Shown piece by piece: positions 1 through 8,008 of a stretch of DNA of 64,000 bases. Below the pieces are notes generated by a model that was given only the letters and a program-made list of their open reading frames with translations, had not been told where the DNA came from and did no database searches. The DNA comes from Sulfurovum sp. (GTDB lineage: Bacteria > Campylobacterota > Campylobacteria > Campylobacterales > Sulfurovaceae): NCBI GenBank assembly GCA_027081115.1, contig JALWLD010000057.1:236497-300496 (forward strand). The letters run 5' to 3'. How positions within the stretch are numbered: position 1 is the first letter of the stretch; every line of letters starts with the position of its first letter. Made by a program: the position numbers and the translations under genes.

Positions 1-939
1 AAGTTTATATTTTTTGATAGTTGTAACAGTGGAACAGCATTTAAAGGTGCAAGTGACACAATTAGCAAGTCTAAAGGGTTTTTCCCAAACTATGTAGCGA
101 AAGGGGAGCTTGAAATGCAACCCATTCCCAAAGGTCAAGATGAAGTGATGGCTTCTTTGATGTTTTTTGGTGCGGCTAAAGATGGTACTTCTGCACAGGC
201 AACAAGAAAAGGAAGTATGTTCACTCTTTCAATTGTTGATGCACTCAAACATAAAAAGGGTGACCTAAACCATGATGGGAAAACAACCTTTAAAGAGTTA
301 GAGAAATTTACAACGGAAAATATTAAAAGACTTTGCAGAAACAATCTGAATTTACTTTTTACGCCTGAAATACATACAGAATCTTTTAGTCTTGAATCGG
401 ATGTTGTTACAACATTGAAAGCTGAAACTGCATCTTCTCAAAGTGTAGCAGAAACATCATCTGAAGCAATACCCTCAGAGTTGGAAAAGGCCTTGGAAAA
501 ACTTTTAGAGAATGGTATAGCCAAACCGTTAAAAGTAAGTGCAAAAGCAAGTTATAACGATGGTGATAGCATTACGATGGAAATTGATGCTAGCAACTAT
601 AAAGGATACCTCTATGTGATCTATACAGATACAAAAGAATATACAGTGCTGTATCCCAATAAATATGCATCCGAATTAAAAAAGGTGGGAGGTGTCATAA
701 CCTTTCCTGGCAGACAATTTGGTAATTTCAATTTAAGTGCAGGTAAACCTTATGGCAGAACTGTTATCTTTACTATTCTTTCAGATGAACCATTAGACCT
801 TTATGATAAAGGTATGTTCGGTATTTTCAATGTTTTTAAGCAAAAGAGTCCAAAATCAAAATCACTGCTTCGTGGAGTCAGTGTTGTTAAATCGAATCGA
901 ATGTTTGTTGGGAAAACGGTATTTGATGTAAGACCATAG
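1..939 (+). CDS. Caspase-like (peptidase C14) protease with C-terminal DUF4384, 5' end missing
   Basis: The reading frame is already open at the first base, so the N-terminus and the catalytic His lie outside the window. Visible codons 3-11 read IFFDSCNSG, the metacaspase/orthocaspase nucleophile signature, with Cys at codon 8. The p20 end is followed by an EF-hand-like loop rich in Asp/Asn (DLNHDGKTTF, around codons 94-103). From about codon 165 the sequence matches DUF4384 (NYKGYLYVIYTD, then VLYPN), a beta-rich domain often joined to bacterial caspases and surface kinases. Such proteins are cysteine proteases cleaving after Arg/Lys; location cannot be judged without the N-terminus, though DUF4384 partners are often exported. 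A second caspase gene on the other strand and a decayed caspase lie within 9 kb, so this block is enriched in the family. Confident for the caspase fold, moderate for the DUF assignment. Confidence 0.85.
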   Translation, partial: KFIFFDSCNSGTAFKGASDTISKSKGFFPNYVAKGELEMQPIPKGQDEVMASLMFFGAAKDGTSAQATRKGSMFTLSIVDALKHKKGDLNHDGKTTFKELEKFTTENIKRLCRNNLNLLFTPEIHTESFSLESDVVTTLKAETASSQSVAETSSEAIPSELEKALEKLLENGIAKPLKVSAKASYNDGDSITMEIDASNYKGYLYVIYTDTKEYTVLYPNKYASELKKVGGVITFPGRQFGNFNLSAGKPYGRTVIFTILSDEPLDLYDKGMFGIFNVFKQKSPKSKSLLRGVSVVKSNRMFVGKTVFDVRP

Positions 940-1072
940 GGTAAATGTATAGAAAATATGAAGTGAAAAAAGAAGGAGTATTTGATTTTGGTATTTCAAA
1001 AAAATAGTATATAAAAGATTTGAGGTATAAAAACAATTTAAAAATAAAGGAATGATGGAGCTATAATGAATA

Positions 1073-1266
1073 GGGGGCATTGCAGGACTCTTTACCTATG
1101 TACTCACAGAAGGGCTTAATGGGAAAGCAGACAGTAATAATGTGATGGATATATTAAAACCATTGAACTTGCAGAGGAACTCTTTCACAGAGCACAATAC
1201 CCTGTGGTCTCCCCCTCTGGTCAGGCATTCCCTATTGCTAAGATTAGAGTAAAGAAGGAAGATTGA
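1073..1266 (+). pseudogene. Decayed remnant of a second caspase-like gene
   Basis: Two short stretches in different frames match the end of a bacterial caspase domain. Frame one (1073 to about 1158) reads GLFTYVLTEGLNGKAD, the usual segment after the catalytic Cys domain. A frame change near 1150-1160 leads into EELFHRAQYPVVSPSGQAF and PIAKI, ending at TGA 1264-1266, which resembles the usual PVMSPTGQ-type tail of these proteases. No start codon or active site remains. It fills most of the 330-base gap between the flanking genes. The tail differs from the DUF4384 protein just upstream, so it is probably a relic of a different family member rather than a simple duplication. The assignment rests on two motifs only. 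Confidence 0.6.
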
Positions 1267-1269
1267 TAT

Positions 1270-1974
1270 TTAATATAGGGTAACAGTATAGACATCTTTT
1301 ACTTGATGGTAGTCTCCAAATTTAAAATAGGAACAGGTAATGGGGTAACTTACTGTTTTGGATTTCCCTGTTTCTACAAACTCTAAATACTGTGCTGTGA
1401 AATCTATACTTCCTTCACATCCTATAAGTTCTGCAGTGTAGATACAGTCATATATTTTTTCTATGGTCAAGTTTGCTACTTTGTGCCGAGAATTTCTGAT
1501 ACTTACGCTGATATTGAGTGCATAGATATCTTTTTTCTCTTTTTTAGTTATGGATTTTTGGAGCTCCGGATTATGTGTAAGAGTAATATCTTTTGCTTCT
1601 AAAGTATCATTAAAAGAGCGTATTTTAAAAAAGAGAGAGATAAACCAAAGGATTAACTGTATGACGATCAAAGAGAAGAAGATATAATAGAGTATCTCAT
1701 AGCTATGGTCCAAACCTTCACTGTATCGTTCTCTAGACAATAGAATAATGGGTGTTGGTACAATCATAAATAATAATGCTTTGTATGATCTTGTATACAT
1801 ATAGATGAATAAAGTAGTGTAAAAAGCTAAAAAAAGTACTGTATAGACAAAGAGACTAGAGTAGACAATTTCTCTTGTGGGTACAGAGAGTATCCATTCT
1901 CTAAAGAGATAAAGAAGAGGGATAAAGAGTAAAATTCTTCCTTTGTAAAAATAGTGTTCTATAAAATGATCCAA
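1270..1974 (-). CDS. Membrane protein of unknown function
   Basis: Not recognised. The 234-residue product starts at TTG with a good ribosome site (AAGGAG eight bases upstream). The first half has about four hydrophobic helices (roughly residues 13-30, 38-60, 65-80 and 95-118). From about residue 120 there is a soluble, beta-rich domain with many Ser/Thr and a conserved-looking Cys-containing segment (IYTAELIGCEGS). It is the last gene of a minus-strand run with the lipoprotein gene 16 bases upstream and the YD-repeat gene beyond, so it probably belongs to the same transcription unit. A role in anchoring or exporting the upstream surface proteins is possible but not shown. Confidence 0.6.
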   Translation of the reverse strand: MDHFIEHYFYKGRILLFIPLLYLFREWILSVPTREIVYSSLFVYTVLFLAFYTTLFIYMYTRSYKALLFMIVPTPIILLSRERYSEGLDHSYEILYYIFFSLIVIQLILWFISLFFKIRSFNDTLEAKDITLTHNPELQKSITKKEKKDIYALNISVSIRNSRHKVANLTIEKIYDCIYTAELIGCEGSIDFTAQYLEFVETGKSKTVSYPITCSYFKFGDYHQVKDVYTVTLY

Positions 1975-1990
1975 GTTATATACTCCTTTT

Positions 1991-2428
1991 TTATAAGGTT
2001 TGCATTTTTGGTAGGAACGGTGTACATTGCAACATACTTGACTGTATGTTATGGTTTGGATTGCAAGAAGATCCCTCTTTACTCATAGAAATAACAACGT
2101 CAGTACAGTCTGCATTATTGTTGAGTACTTCACAAATACATCTTAGGGAATGATAGCCTTCTTTACGAATGATAAAGGAACGTGAAATATACCAAAGACC
2201 ACCCATTGGAGTTCCTATGCCTAGTTCTGTTTTGGCAGGAAGTATAAAATGTCCCTTTATATCGGTTTGTATATTTTTTGAAAGTACAATACCTTCAATG
2301 GGTGCTTTTGTATCTTTATCAATAATCTTTCCTTCAATAGCGGGTACTGTGGTATGCACCTTTGGTACACAGCCAGATAAGAAGAGTGCTGTTCCTATAT
2401 ATATGCTTGTACATAGTGATTGTTTCAT
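1991..2428 (-). CDS. Small lipoprotein with carboxypeptidase-regulatory-like fold
   Basis: The ATG at 2428 is chosen because it gives a clean lipoprotein signal: basic start MKQSL, hydrophobic core and lipobox LSGC with Cys at residue 19. Starting upstream would add a charged leader inside the neighbouring gene. The mature part begins with a segment typical of carboxypeptidase-regulatory-like or beta-sandwich domains (EGKIIDKDTKAPIEGI, then TDIKGHFILP). Several Cys residues follow (RCICEVL, DCTDV). The gene starts ten bases after the stop of the YD-repeat gene, so the two are almost certainly co-transcribed. Probably outer-membrane anchored; function unknown. Moderate confidence in the fold, high in the lipoprotein signal. 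Confidence 0.65.
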   Translation of the reverse strand: MKQSLCTSIYIGTALFLSGCVPKVHTTVPAIEGKIIDKDTKAPIEGIVLSKNIQTDIKGHFILPAKTELGIGTPMGGLWYISRSFIIRKEGYHSLRCICEVLNNNADCTDVVISMSKEGSSCNPNHNIQSSMLQCTPFLPKMQTL

Positions 2429-2438
2429 TTTAGTTCTT

Positions 2439-4886
2439 TTACCAAAGCCATTTCGGAAATTTTTTGATACTTCCTGCAGAGGCATTCTCCAGTAAATTTG
2501 TCATAGCGTGGGTAATACTTTCAGAAAGAGCAGTTTCAGATAATGATTTATCGAATAAGTTTACTTTTGTCTCATTGATATCCCCATTCTTTTTATAGGT
2601 CATGAGCATTTCTCCTTTGTCTTTAAAAATAATTTTTTTAGGTTTATTTTGTGTATTATATAGATAGCTTACTTCATATTTGTCTGATTTGACATGTGTT
2701 ATATCTCCATTGTCATCATAGTGAAGTAGAATTTTGTTTGTCGGTGTTATAATGGAATTGAGATGATGTTTCTTGTCTTGTGTATAGGCATAGTGATATT
2801 CTGAACGTTTTTTTCCTTTATAGACAATAGAATCTTTGAGTTTATTGTATGCATTGTAAGTCACGGAGATATTGTGATCTTTTTCACTATAGAAATTGAC
2901 ATTACCCTGTGTATCAAAACCATATTGTGTTATATCAGACTGGGTAGCAGCAAGATGCTCTTTACTCGTATCGTAGTATCTAAAAGTATAAAGGCTCATA
3001 TCTATCTCTTGGTTTGTTATACAGTTGTTTTCAGAGTACTCTGTAAGAGTATTGACAATAACTTTAGTCTCTTTAGGTGTGAGATATTGATAACTGGTGG
3101 CAGTCTTTAGGATATGATCATTATTTTGGCTATAGTCTGTTATACGTAGCACATTTTTCTTTTCTTCTGTCGTGTAAGATACAAAGTCATAGAGTGGTGT
3201 AGATGCATTATTTTCTGGGTAATAATGTACATGATCCAGTGTAGTATTTTTAGAAGACTCTTCTTCCTCTGAATACTCATAACTAAATATACGTTGGTCT
3301 TGATCTGTTATATGTCTTAAAATATCATTTGGTTTTATAAAGTGAATCTCTTTTTTCAATGTATGAAAAGTAATACTGATAACACTGTTCTGGTAGCTAA
3401 ATGTAAGATAAGGGCTTATTTTATTGTCGTGAGACTCTTTTATCTCTATGAGACGGTCATTGTTGTAGTGTAGGGAATAGGATTTGTCAGGGTAGTGAAT
3501 GTTTATAAGTTTGCCGGCCTTATTGAAATAATACGTAGTATTACTGCAGTCAATTTGGTAACCGCTATTGTTTTTTACAATCTTATTGTGTCCCGCACGT
3601 AAAAATATATAATTATTGTGAGGGTCTCTTTTATATAAAGTTTTTTTACCTTTTTTTGCATCAAAAAGCATAAGAGTTTCTTCGTCAATCTGTTGAATAG
3701 AGTCTTCTACCCCCAGTGACCAGAAGTACCCAAGAATACCCTTTCTATAGCTACGTTGATTATAGACCAGTGGAAGAGAAAATGTATTACAGAGGCACTT
3801 TGAAAGATTATGTTTGACTATGAGACTATTGTGTTCATAGTCTATTTTATAGTTTGGTAGTTGTAAAATGGCCAAAGTATCTATTTTTTTGCTTTCTTCC
3901 TTATATCCTTCTTCTGTATAAGAAAAAATACTTTGCCAGGTACTTCCCTTGTCTGGGCTTACAAGTATGAGATTGTCTTTATCCATGACAGTAATAAGAT
4001 CTCCATATTGGTAAAAAGAGATATGCTCACCTAACATTTCTTCCGTATATTGCCATTTGTCTCCACCATCTGTAGAAAAATTCAGTGTTTTATGGGCATC
4101 AAGGTCATTGGTTGGAATGATAATAATATTTTTTTTATTGGTTACAAGCAGTGTGTCTCCGGGGGCATAACTAAATGCGGCATCATCGGATAATTTTTCC
4201 CAGGAAAGACCTCCATTGGTAGTACGAAGTACAATAGACTCAAATAATGTTTCTCCATGTTGGCATTTGACATTTCGGGCATGTCGTTTGTCTTCTTCTC
4301 CTACTGCTATGGCAAAATCTTTGTAGTAGGCTAGATCATAAAGTATAATATTCTCATGTTTAATAGATTTTAGCAACTTCTCCTTTTTACTGCCTTTGGC
4401 AAGATTGGGTACTTTAATGAGAGGTTTTCTATGAAGATCACAGGGTACTTTTTCTCCTATTGCATATGCATCACTTTTGGATTGTACTGTTTTTATGAGA
4501 GATGAATCTTTAGCAACAAACTGCATATAGTCTAGATGCAAATACATCTTATTGTTTTCAGTATAAATTTGGGCAGGAATTTCTGGATAACTAAAACACA
4601 AGTCTGCACATTGTAGACAGGTTAGCGGAATCTCTTTGTTATCAGGAAATTGAAAATGTAAAAAGAGAGATGCTGGTTCTGGGTCAACTTCATCTACATC
4701 ATAACTTACAATCATATCTTCTGGTGCCCCTACAGAAAATATAAAATCATCTTTACTAAAACGATAACAGCTATATTCAATTTTTGTAAGGTTATCCTCC
4801 AAGGTAGTATTGTTTTCTTCATTACATGAAAAAAGAGATGTGGTAAATAAAATGTATAGTATGAAGAGTTGTGCAATATGTCTCAT
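2439..4886 (-). CDS. Large lipoprotein with BNR-type and YD (Rhs-like) repeats
   Basis: The 815-residue product has a signal with lipobox-like LFSC near residue 21. The first third carries sialidase/BNR-like Asp-box segments (TTNGGLSWEKL, STDGGDKWQYT, SPDKGSTWQSI), typical of beta-propellers of the sortilin/photosystem-stability kind. From about residue 430 the text changes to YD-repeat style: FNKAGKLINIHYPDKSYSL, LHYDDNGDITHV and similar, the wrapping repeat of Rhs proteins. The usual Rhs core box and a polymorphic toxin tail are not visible; the protein ends shortly after the last repeat. It may be a shell or surface protein without an effector, or a truncated Rhs. Downstream genes form a tight minus-strand run. 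No adjacent immunity gene was recognised. Confidence 0.7.
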   Translation of the reverse strand: MRHIAQLFILYILFTTSLFSCNEENNTTLEDNLTKIEYSCYRFSKDDFIFSVGAPEDMIVSYDVDEVDPEPASLFLHFQFPDNKEIPLTCLQCADLCFSYPEIPAQIYTENNKMYLHLDYMQFVAKDSSLIKTVQSKSDAYAIGEKVPCDLHRKPLIKVPNLAKGSKKEKLLKSIKHENIILYDLAYYKDFAIAVGEEDKRHARNVKCQHGETLFESIVLRTTNGGLSWEKLSDDAAFSYAPGDTLLVTNKKNIIIIPTNDLDAHKTLNFSTDGGDKWQYTEEMLGEHISFYQYGDLITVMDKDNLILVSPDKGSTWQSIFSYTEEGYKEESKKIDTLAILQLPNYKIDYEHNSLIVKHNLSKCLCNTFSLPLVYNQRSYRKGILGYFWSLGVEDSIQQIDEETLMLFDAKKGKKTLYKRDPHNNYIFLRAGHNKIVKNNSGYQIDCSNTTYYFNKAGKLINIHYPDKSYSLHYNNDRLIEIKESHDNKISPYLTFSYQNSVISITFHTLKKEIHFIKPNDILRHITDQDQRIFSYEYSEEEESSKNTTLDHVHYYPENNASTPLYDFVSYTTEEKKNVLRITDYSQNNDHILKTATSYQYLTPKETKVIVNTLTEYSENNCITNQEIDMSLYTFRYYDTSKEHLAATQSDITQYGFDTQGNVNFYSEKDHNISVTYNAYNKLKDSIVYKGKKRSEYHYAYTQDKKHHLNSIITPTNKILLHYDDNGDITHVKSDKYEVSYLYNTQNKPKKIIFKDKGEMLMTYKKNGDINETKVNLFDKSLSETALSESITHAMTNLLENASAGSIKKFPKWLW

Positions 4887-4917
4887 AGCTTTATCCTTTT
4901 TATATAGTACTGTTTTT

Positions 4918-5187
4918 TCACTGATAATCAGACGTATTAAATATGTAGATAAGATAGATTACTCTTCTGACTAAGATCAGTTTATGTAGTATATAGTCAT
5001 CTTTTTCAATAAACTTTTGATAATCATTATTTCTATATTTTTCTAATGCAAGTATCATTTTTTTATAGGTCATAGGATAGCCGTAAGTTTCGATATGTTT
5101 ACTATTTATATTTACCAGATAGGGTTTCCAATATATTATAGTTTTATGATGACTTCTAAAAAAGAGTAAGGCTATATCTTGATACAT
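4918..5187 (-). CDS. Small hypothetical protein
   Basis: Not recognised. A 89-residue reading frame from ATG 5187 (a TTG two codons earlier is also possible). It is rich in Tyr, Ile and Lys, with a hydrophobic C-terminal stretch (RRVIYLIYIF) but no clear signal peptide. It sits in the same orientation between the secreted hydrolase gene (60 bases upstream) and the YD-repeat lipoprotein gene (about 30 bases downstream). No strong ribosome site is visible. It may be a real small gene of the operon or a fragment of a larger one. Confidence 0.4.
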   Translation of the reverse strand: MYQDIALLFFRSHHKTIIYWKPYLVNINSKHIETYGYPMTYKKMILALEKYRNNDYQKFIEKDDYILHKLILVRRVIYLIYIFNTSDYQ

Positions 5188-5246
5188 ACCCAACCAATGG
5201 GTTTAATAGGTAGATGTGATGACGAGAAGTATGCATATGACACTTC

Positions 5247-6890
5247 TCATTTTATTTTTATCTTCCAATATACCAATGTATCTTTTAGCTTTTGAATAAG
5301 TGTTTTTTCTCTTTTCTGAGGAGGTAGAGATTTGAGTATCAAATCTTTTAAGTCAGTAACAATGATCTCTTTTTCTGCAAAATAAGAGTGTCCTAGAAGA
5401 CTGGTATCTACACCGGTTGCATCAACAGTGGTCAAACCTTTAAAGACCAATATCCCATCGTCACCCTGACCCACTCGTGTTCCCCCATGGAGGGTATTGG
5501 ATACTTTAAGAGCACTGTCATCAGAACTGGCATAAAGGGTAATCTGATCGGTTGTTTTCTTAATATATGGGAAGAGGTTAACTTCAAATACATCTCTGTC
5601 TATATCTGGAGCTGCCAAAATGATATTTTTGAAAACATGTTTTCCAGGGTAGACAAAAGAGATCTCTTTAATGGCATTTGTCAGAGCTCTTGTACCCATA
5701 CTATGTCCTATAATATGTATATTGGCACCATTTCTATGCTCTATGATCTCTTTAAGAAATGTAACTAAATGAGGTGTTGTATATTGGACAGAAGATTCAT
5801 CTTTCATATATTCAGATGTTTTTCCCGCACTTGGCCAGGAGTAGGTAATTGGAACCCCTTTAAATTTAAGATCATAAGAGAGTTGAGCCGTTCTTCTGAT
5901 GGCAGAAGCAAAGGTGACATTAAAGCCATGAATGAAGATCAGAATATCTTTTTCTGATACATTTTGCAGTTTACTTCCAAGAAATTGTGAAAAATCATTT
6001 TTAGTGATATTTTCTAGTTTTACCACTACAACATGTTCTCCAATTTTTTCTTTTTCCCAAAACAAGTATGGATTTGGACGTTCCATCTCTCCAAATTCAT
6101 GCTTTTTAGGGATACTGACTTGTGCAATACCAAATTGAAGGTTCCCTCTATTTCCACTATAATAGTCTTCAAAATCTTCTTTAGGATTCATCTTTCTGTC
6201 TGTTCCATAGAGTATATCAACAATAGTATGATTGCCTTTTTCATAAAAAACTTTACTATGTTTTCCTTCTATATTCTTTTGTTGAGGAGGAATGATAATA
6301 CCTTTATGTAGAACTGTGTCTTTTTTGCTTTGCTTGAGAATCTCTGTATCGAGTAGTATCTCTCCAAATGCATTGCTGATCTCTATACGAGAGAGATCTT
6401 TTATATAAAGGGTAGGTATTCTAAAAAATGTTTGAGGATTTTTCTGATTGACAAACTCTTTTATTGTTTTTCCATTTGCTTGTGTCACTGTTATTCTAAT
6501 GGGTAAAGGTGCATAGGTTTTACTGTAAACAATGAGCTCTTTAGCCTCTTTAGATAAAACAAAACCTTCAGTTTTTTTAGAGTGGGTAGGAAGTACAGCT
6601 ATACTGCTTTTATTGGAACTAATAAATTTTTCAAGATTAAAGTTATCTTTGAGTGGAAGTTGGAAGCAGTTGTTGGTTTTGTTCTCAAAATAGTTACGTT
6701 TGTTGATGCTCACTATCCCGTTTCCATCTATCAAACATACCATACTCCCCTCTGCTAGAGTAATACTCTGGTCTTGTTTTATATCCTTCACCTCTCCGTT
6801 GATCAGTAGTGTAACATTGCCTTCTTTTACCATTAAGACATCAGCCAAAAGAGTGTGTGCAAATAAAAGTATTAACCATAGTATTTTCAT
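5247..6890 (-). CDS. Secreted alpha/beta hydrolase of DUF900 type
   Basis: The third in-frame ATG (6890) is preferred because it sits five bases after a GGAG site, and it opens a typical signal peptide (MKILWLILLFAHTLLAD). Residues 25-75 form a small beta domain (LLINGEV, then EGSMVCLIDGNG) that recalls FecR-like folds. The hydrolase domain begins near residue 225 with DILYGTDRKM, the entry motif of DUF900 esterases. It contains the oxyanion-loop segment IFIHGFNV, nucleophile elbow GHSMG (Ser about 397), a likely Asp in APDIDRD and a likely His in LLGHSYF. DUF900 proteins are esterase/lipase-like with unknown natural substrates. The gene is divergent from the M14-like carboxypeptidase gene, and both products are exported, suggesting a shared extracytoplasmic role. 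Fold is confident, substrate unknown. Confidence 0.8.
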   Translation of the reverse strand: MKILWLILLFAHTLLADVLMVKEGNVTLLINGEVKDIKQDQSITLAEGSMVCLIDGNGIVSINKRNYFENKTNNCFQLPLKDNFNLEKFISSNKSSIAVLPTHSKKTEGFVLSKEAKELIVYSKTYAPLPIRITVTQANGKTIKEFVNQKNPQTFFRIPTLYIKDLSRIEISNAFGEILLDTEILKQSKKDTVLHKGIIIPPQQKNIEGKHSKVFYEKGNHTIVDILYGTDRKMNPKEDFEDYYSGNRGNLQFGIAQVSIPKKHEFGEMERPNPYLFWEKEKIGEHVVVVKLENITKNDFSQFLGSKLQNVSEKDILIFIHGFNVTFASAIRRTAQLSYDLKFKGVPITYSWPSAGKTSEYMKDESSVQYTTPHLVTFLKEIIEHRNGANIHIIGHSMGTRALTNAIKEISFVYPGKHVFKNIILAAPDIDRDVFEVNLFPYIKKTTDQITLYASSDDSALKVSNTLHGGTRVGQGDDGILVFKGLTTVDATGVDTSLLGHSYFAEKEIIVTDLKDLILKSLPPQKREKTLIQKLKDTLVYWKIKIK

Positions 6891-7067
6891 CATATCCTCC
6901 ATGCATATTTATATACTTAATATACTCTAGAATTCATTTTATCTAGATAAAATCATAGGAATGAACTTAGAAGACAAACATATTTCCCTGTTCTGTTTTT
7001 TCATATATTTAGGGTAATATAGTGGCAAGGTATAGAGAAGTTATTGATAGCTTTTTAAAGGATATAA

Positions 7068-7976
7068 ATGATTGTACGTATATGGGTTATTGTATATATT
7101 GTAATGGTGACATCTTCTTTAGCGGAGGCTGAAGATCATTGTGTTTTACCTAAAGAACTCTTTCCCTTTACACAGACAAATTCTCAGAAATCTCTTTTAA
7201 AATACAGTGATATAAAGAGAAATACAAAATATTTAAGATCTTTATGTACCCATAAAATAGTTTTTACTGAAGGTAGATTCAAATGGGAGATGTTATTGGT
7301 ATATAACCCTAACCATAAAAAAGGACCCTTCTGGTTTTTACCACACGACAATGAAAACAGTGCCTTTGATGCAGCCATATATGCTGTAGATAAATATGGT
7401 GGTGGACTATTGTCTGTATTGTCTTCGGGAGATAGGTATTTTCATGGGCAAGATCCAAACCGAAACTTTGGAACTGATATCCAGACAGCTCAGATTTGTA
7501 GTAAACAGAAATATCCGGCACCACTCTACAGTAAAGTAGTATTTAATATCATTGATACCTATAGAGGATCAGGATTTCCTTACCTGGCACTTCATAATAA
7601 CAGTGATGGCTGGATAGGCAATGGGGGGAGTGGTACGATCTCAATTTTAAAGTCAAGTGCTTCGGTTCAATCTTATCCCTCAGGAACTGTCTATCAAGGT
7701 AAAGCAAAAGGTATAAGTGATGAAGATAGCCTTATCTATATTGCTGGAACAGAAAAAATACCGCCACAGAAAAAACTTAAAGTACTTAACCATTCTGGTA
7801 TTCATATAAAGTATGAAGTTGTCAGTAAAAAAAATAATGATTGTTCTATGTCAAACTATGTAGTACTGAAGAAGGGTGGTAATTATTATAATATTGAAAC
7901 AGAACATGGAGATGTACGTTCTCAAAAAAAGATGATAGACAAACTCATGAATATATTGAATATACATAGTAGATAG
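7068..7976 (+). CDS. Exported zinc carboxypeptidase-like protein (M14-like)
   Basis: The product begins with a signal peptide ending near SSLAEA. The pattern of metal and substrate residues fits M14 metallocarboxypeptidases: zinc ligands H93 and E96 in LPHDNE, substrate-binding Asn/Arg in QDPNRNF (131-133), the third ligand H176 in LALHNNSDGW, and a candidate catalytic Glu in NIETEHG (277 or 279). Overall similarity to well-known members is low, so it may be a murein peptide amidase-like or another specialised clade. M14 enzymes remove C-terminal residues or cleave peptidoglycan stem peptides. It converges with the caspase gene 32 bases downstream and diverges from the DUF900 hydrolase. The fold is likely; the substrate is inference. 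Confidence 0.7.
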   Translation: MIVRIWVIVYIVMVTSSLAEAEDHCVLPKELFPFTQTNSQKSLLKYSDIKRNTKYLRSLCTHKIVFTEGRFKWEMLLVYNPNHKKGPFWFLPHDNENSAFDAAIYAVDKYGGGLLSVLSSGDRYFHGQDPNRNFGTDIQTAQICSKQKYPAPLYSKVVFNIIDTYRGSGFPYLALHNNSDGWIGNGGSGTISILKSSASVQSYPSGTVYQGKAKGISDEDSLIYIAGTEKIPPQKKLKVLNHSGIHIKYEVVSKKNNDCSMSNYVVLKKGGNYYNIETEHGDVRSQKKMIDKLMNILNIHSR

Positions 7977-8008
7977 AAAATGCCTGTCTGAATTGGAAGA
8001 GAAAAGTC

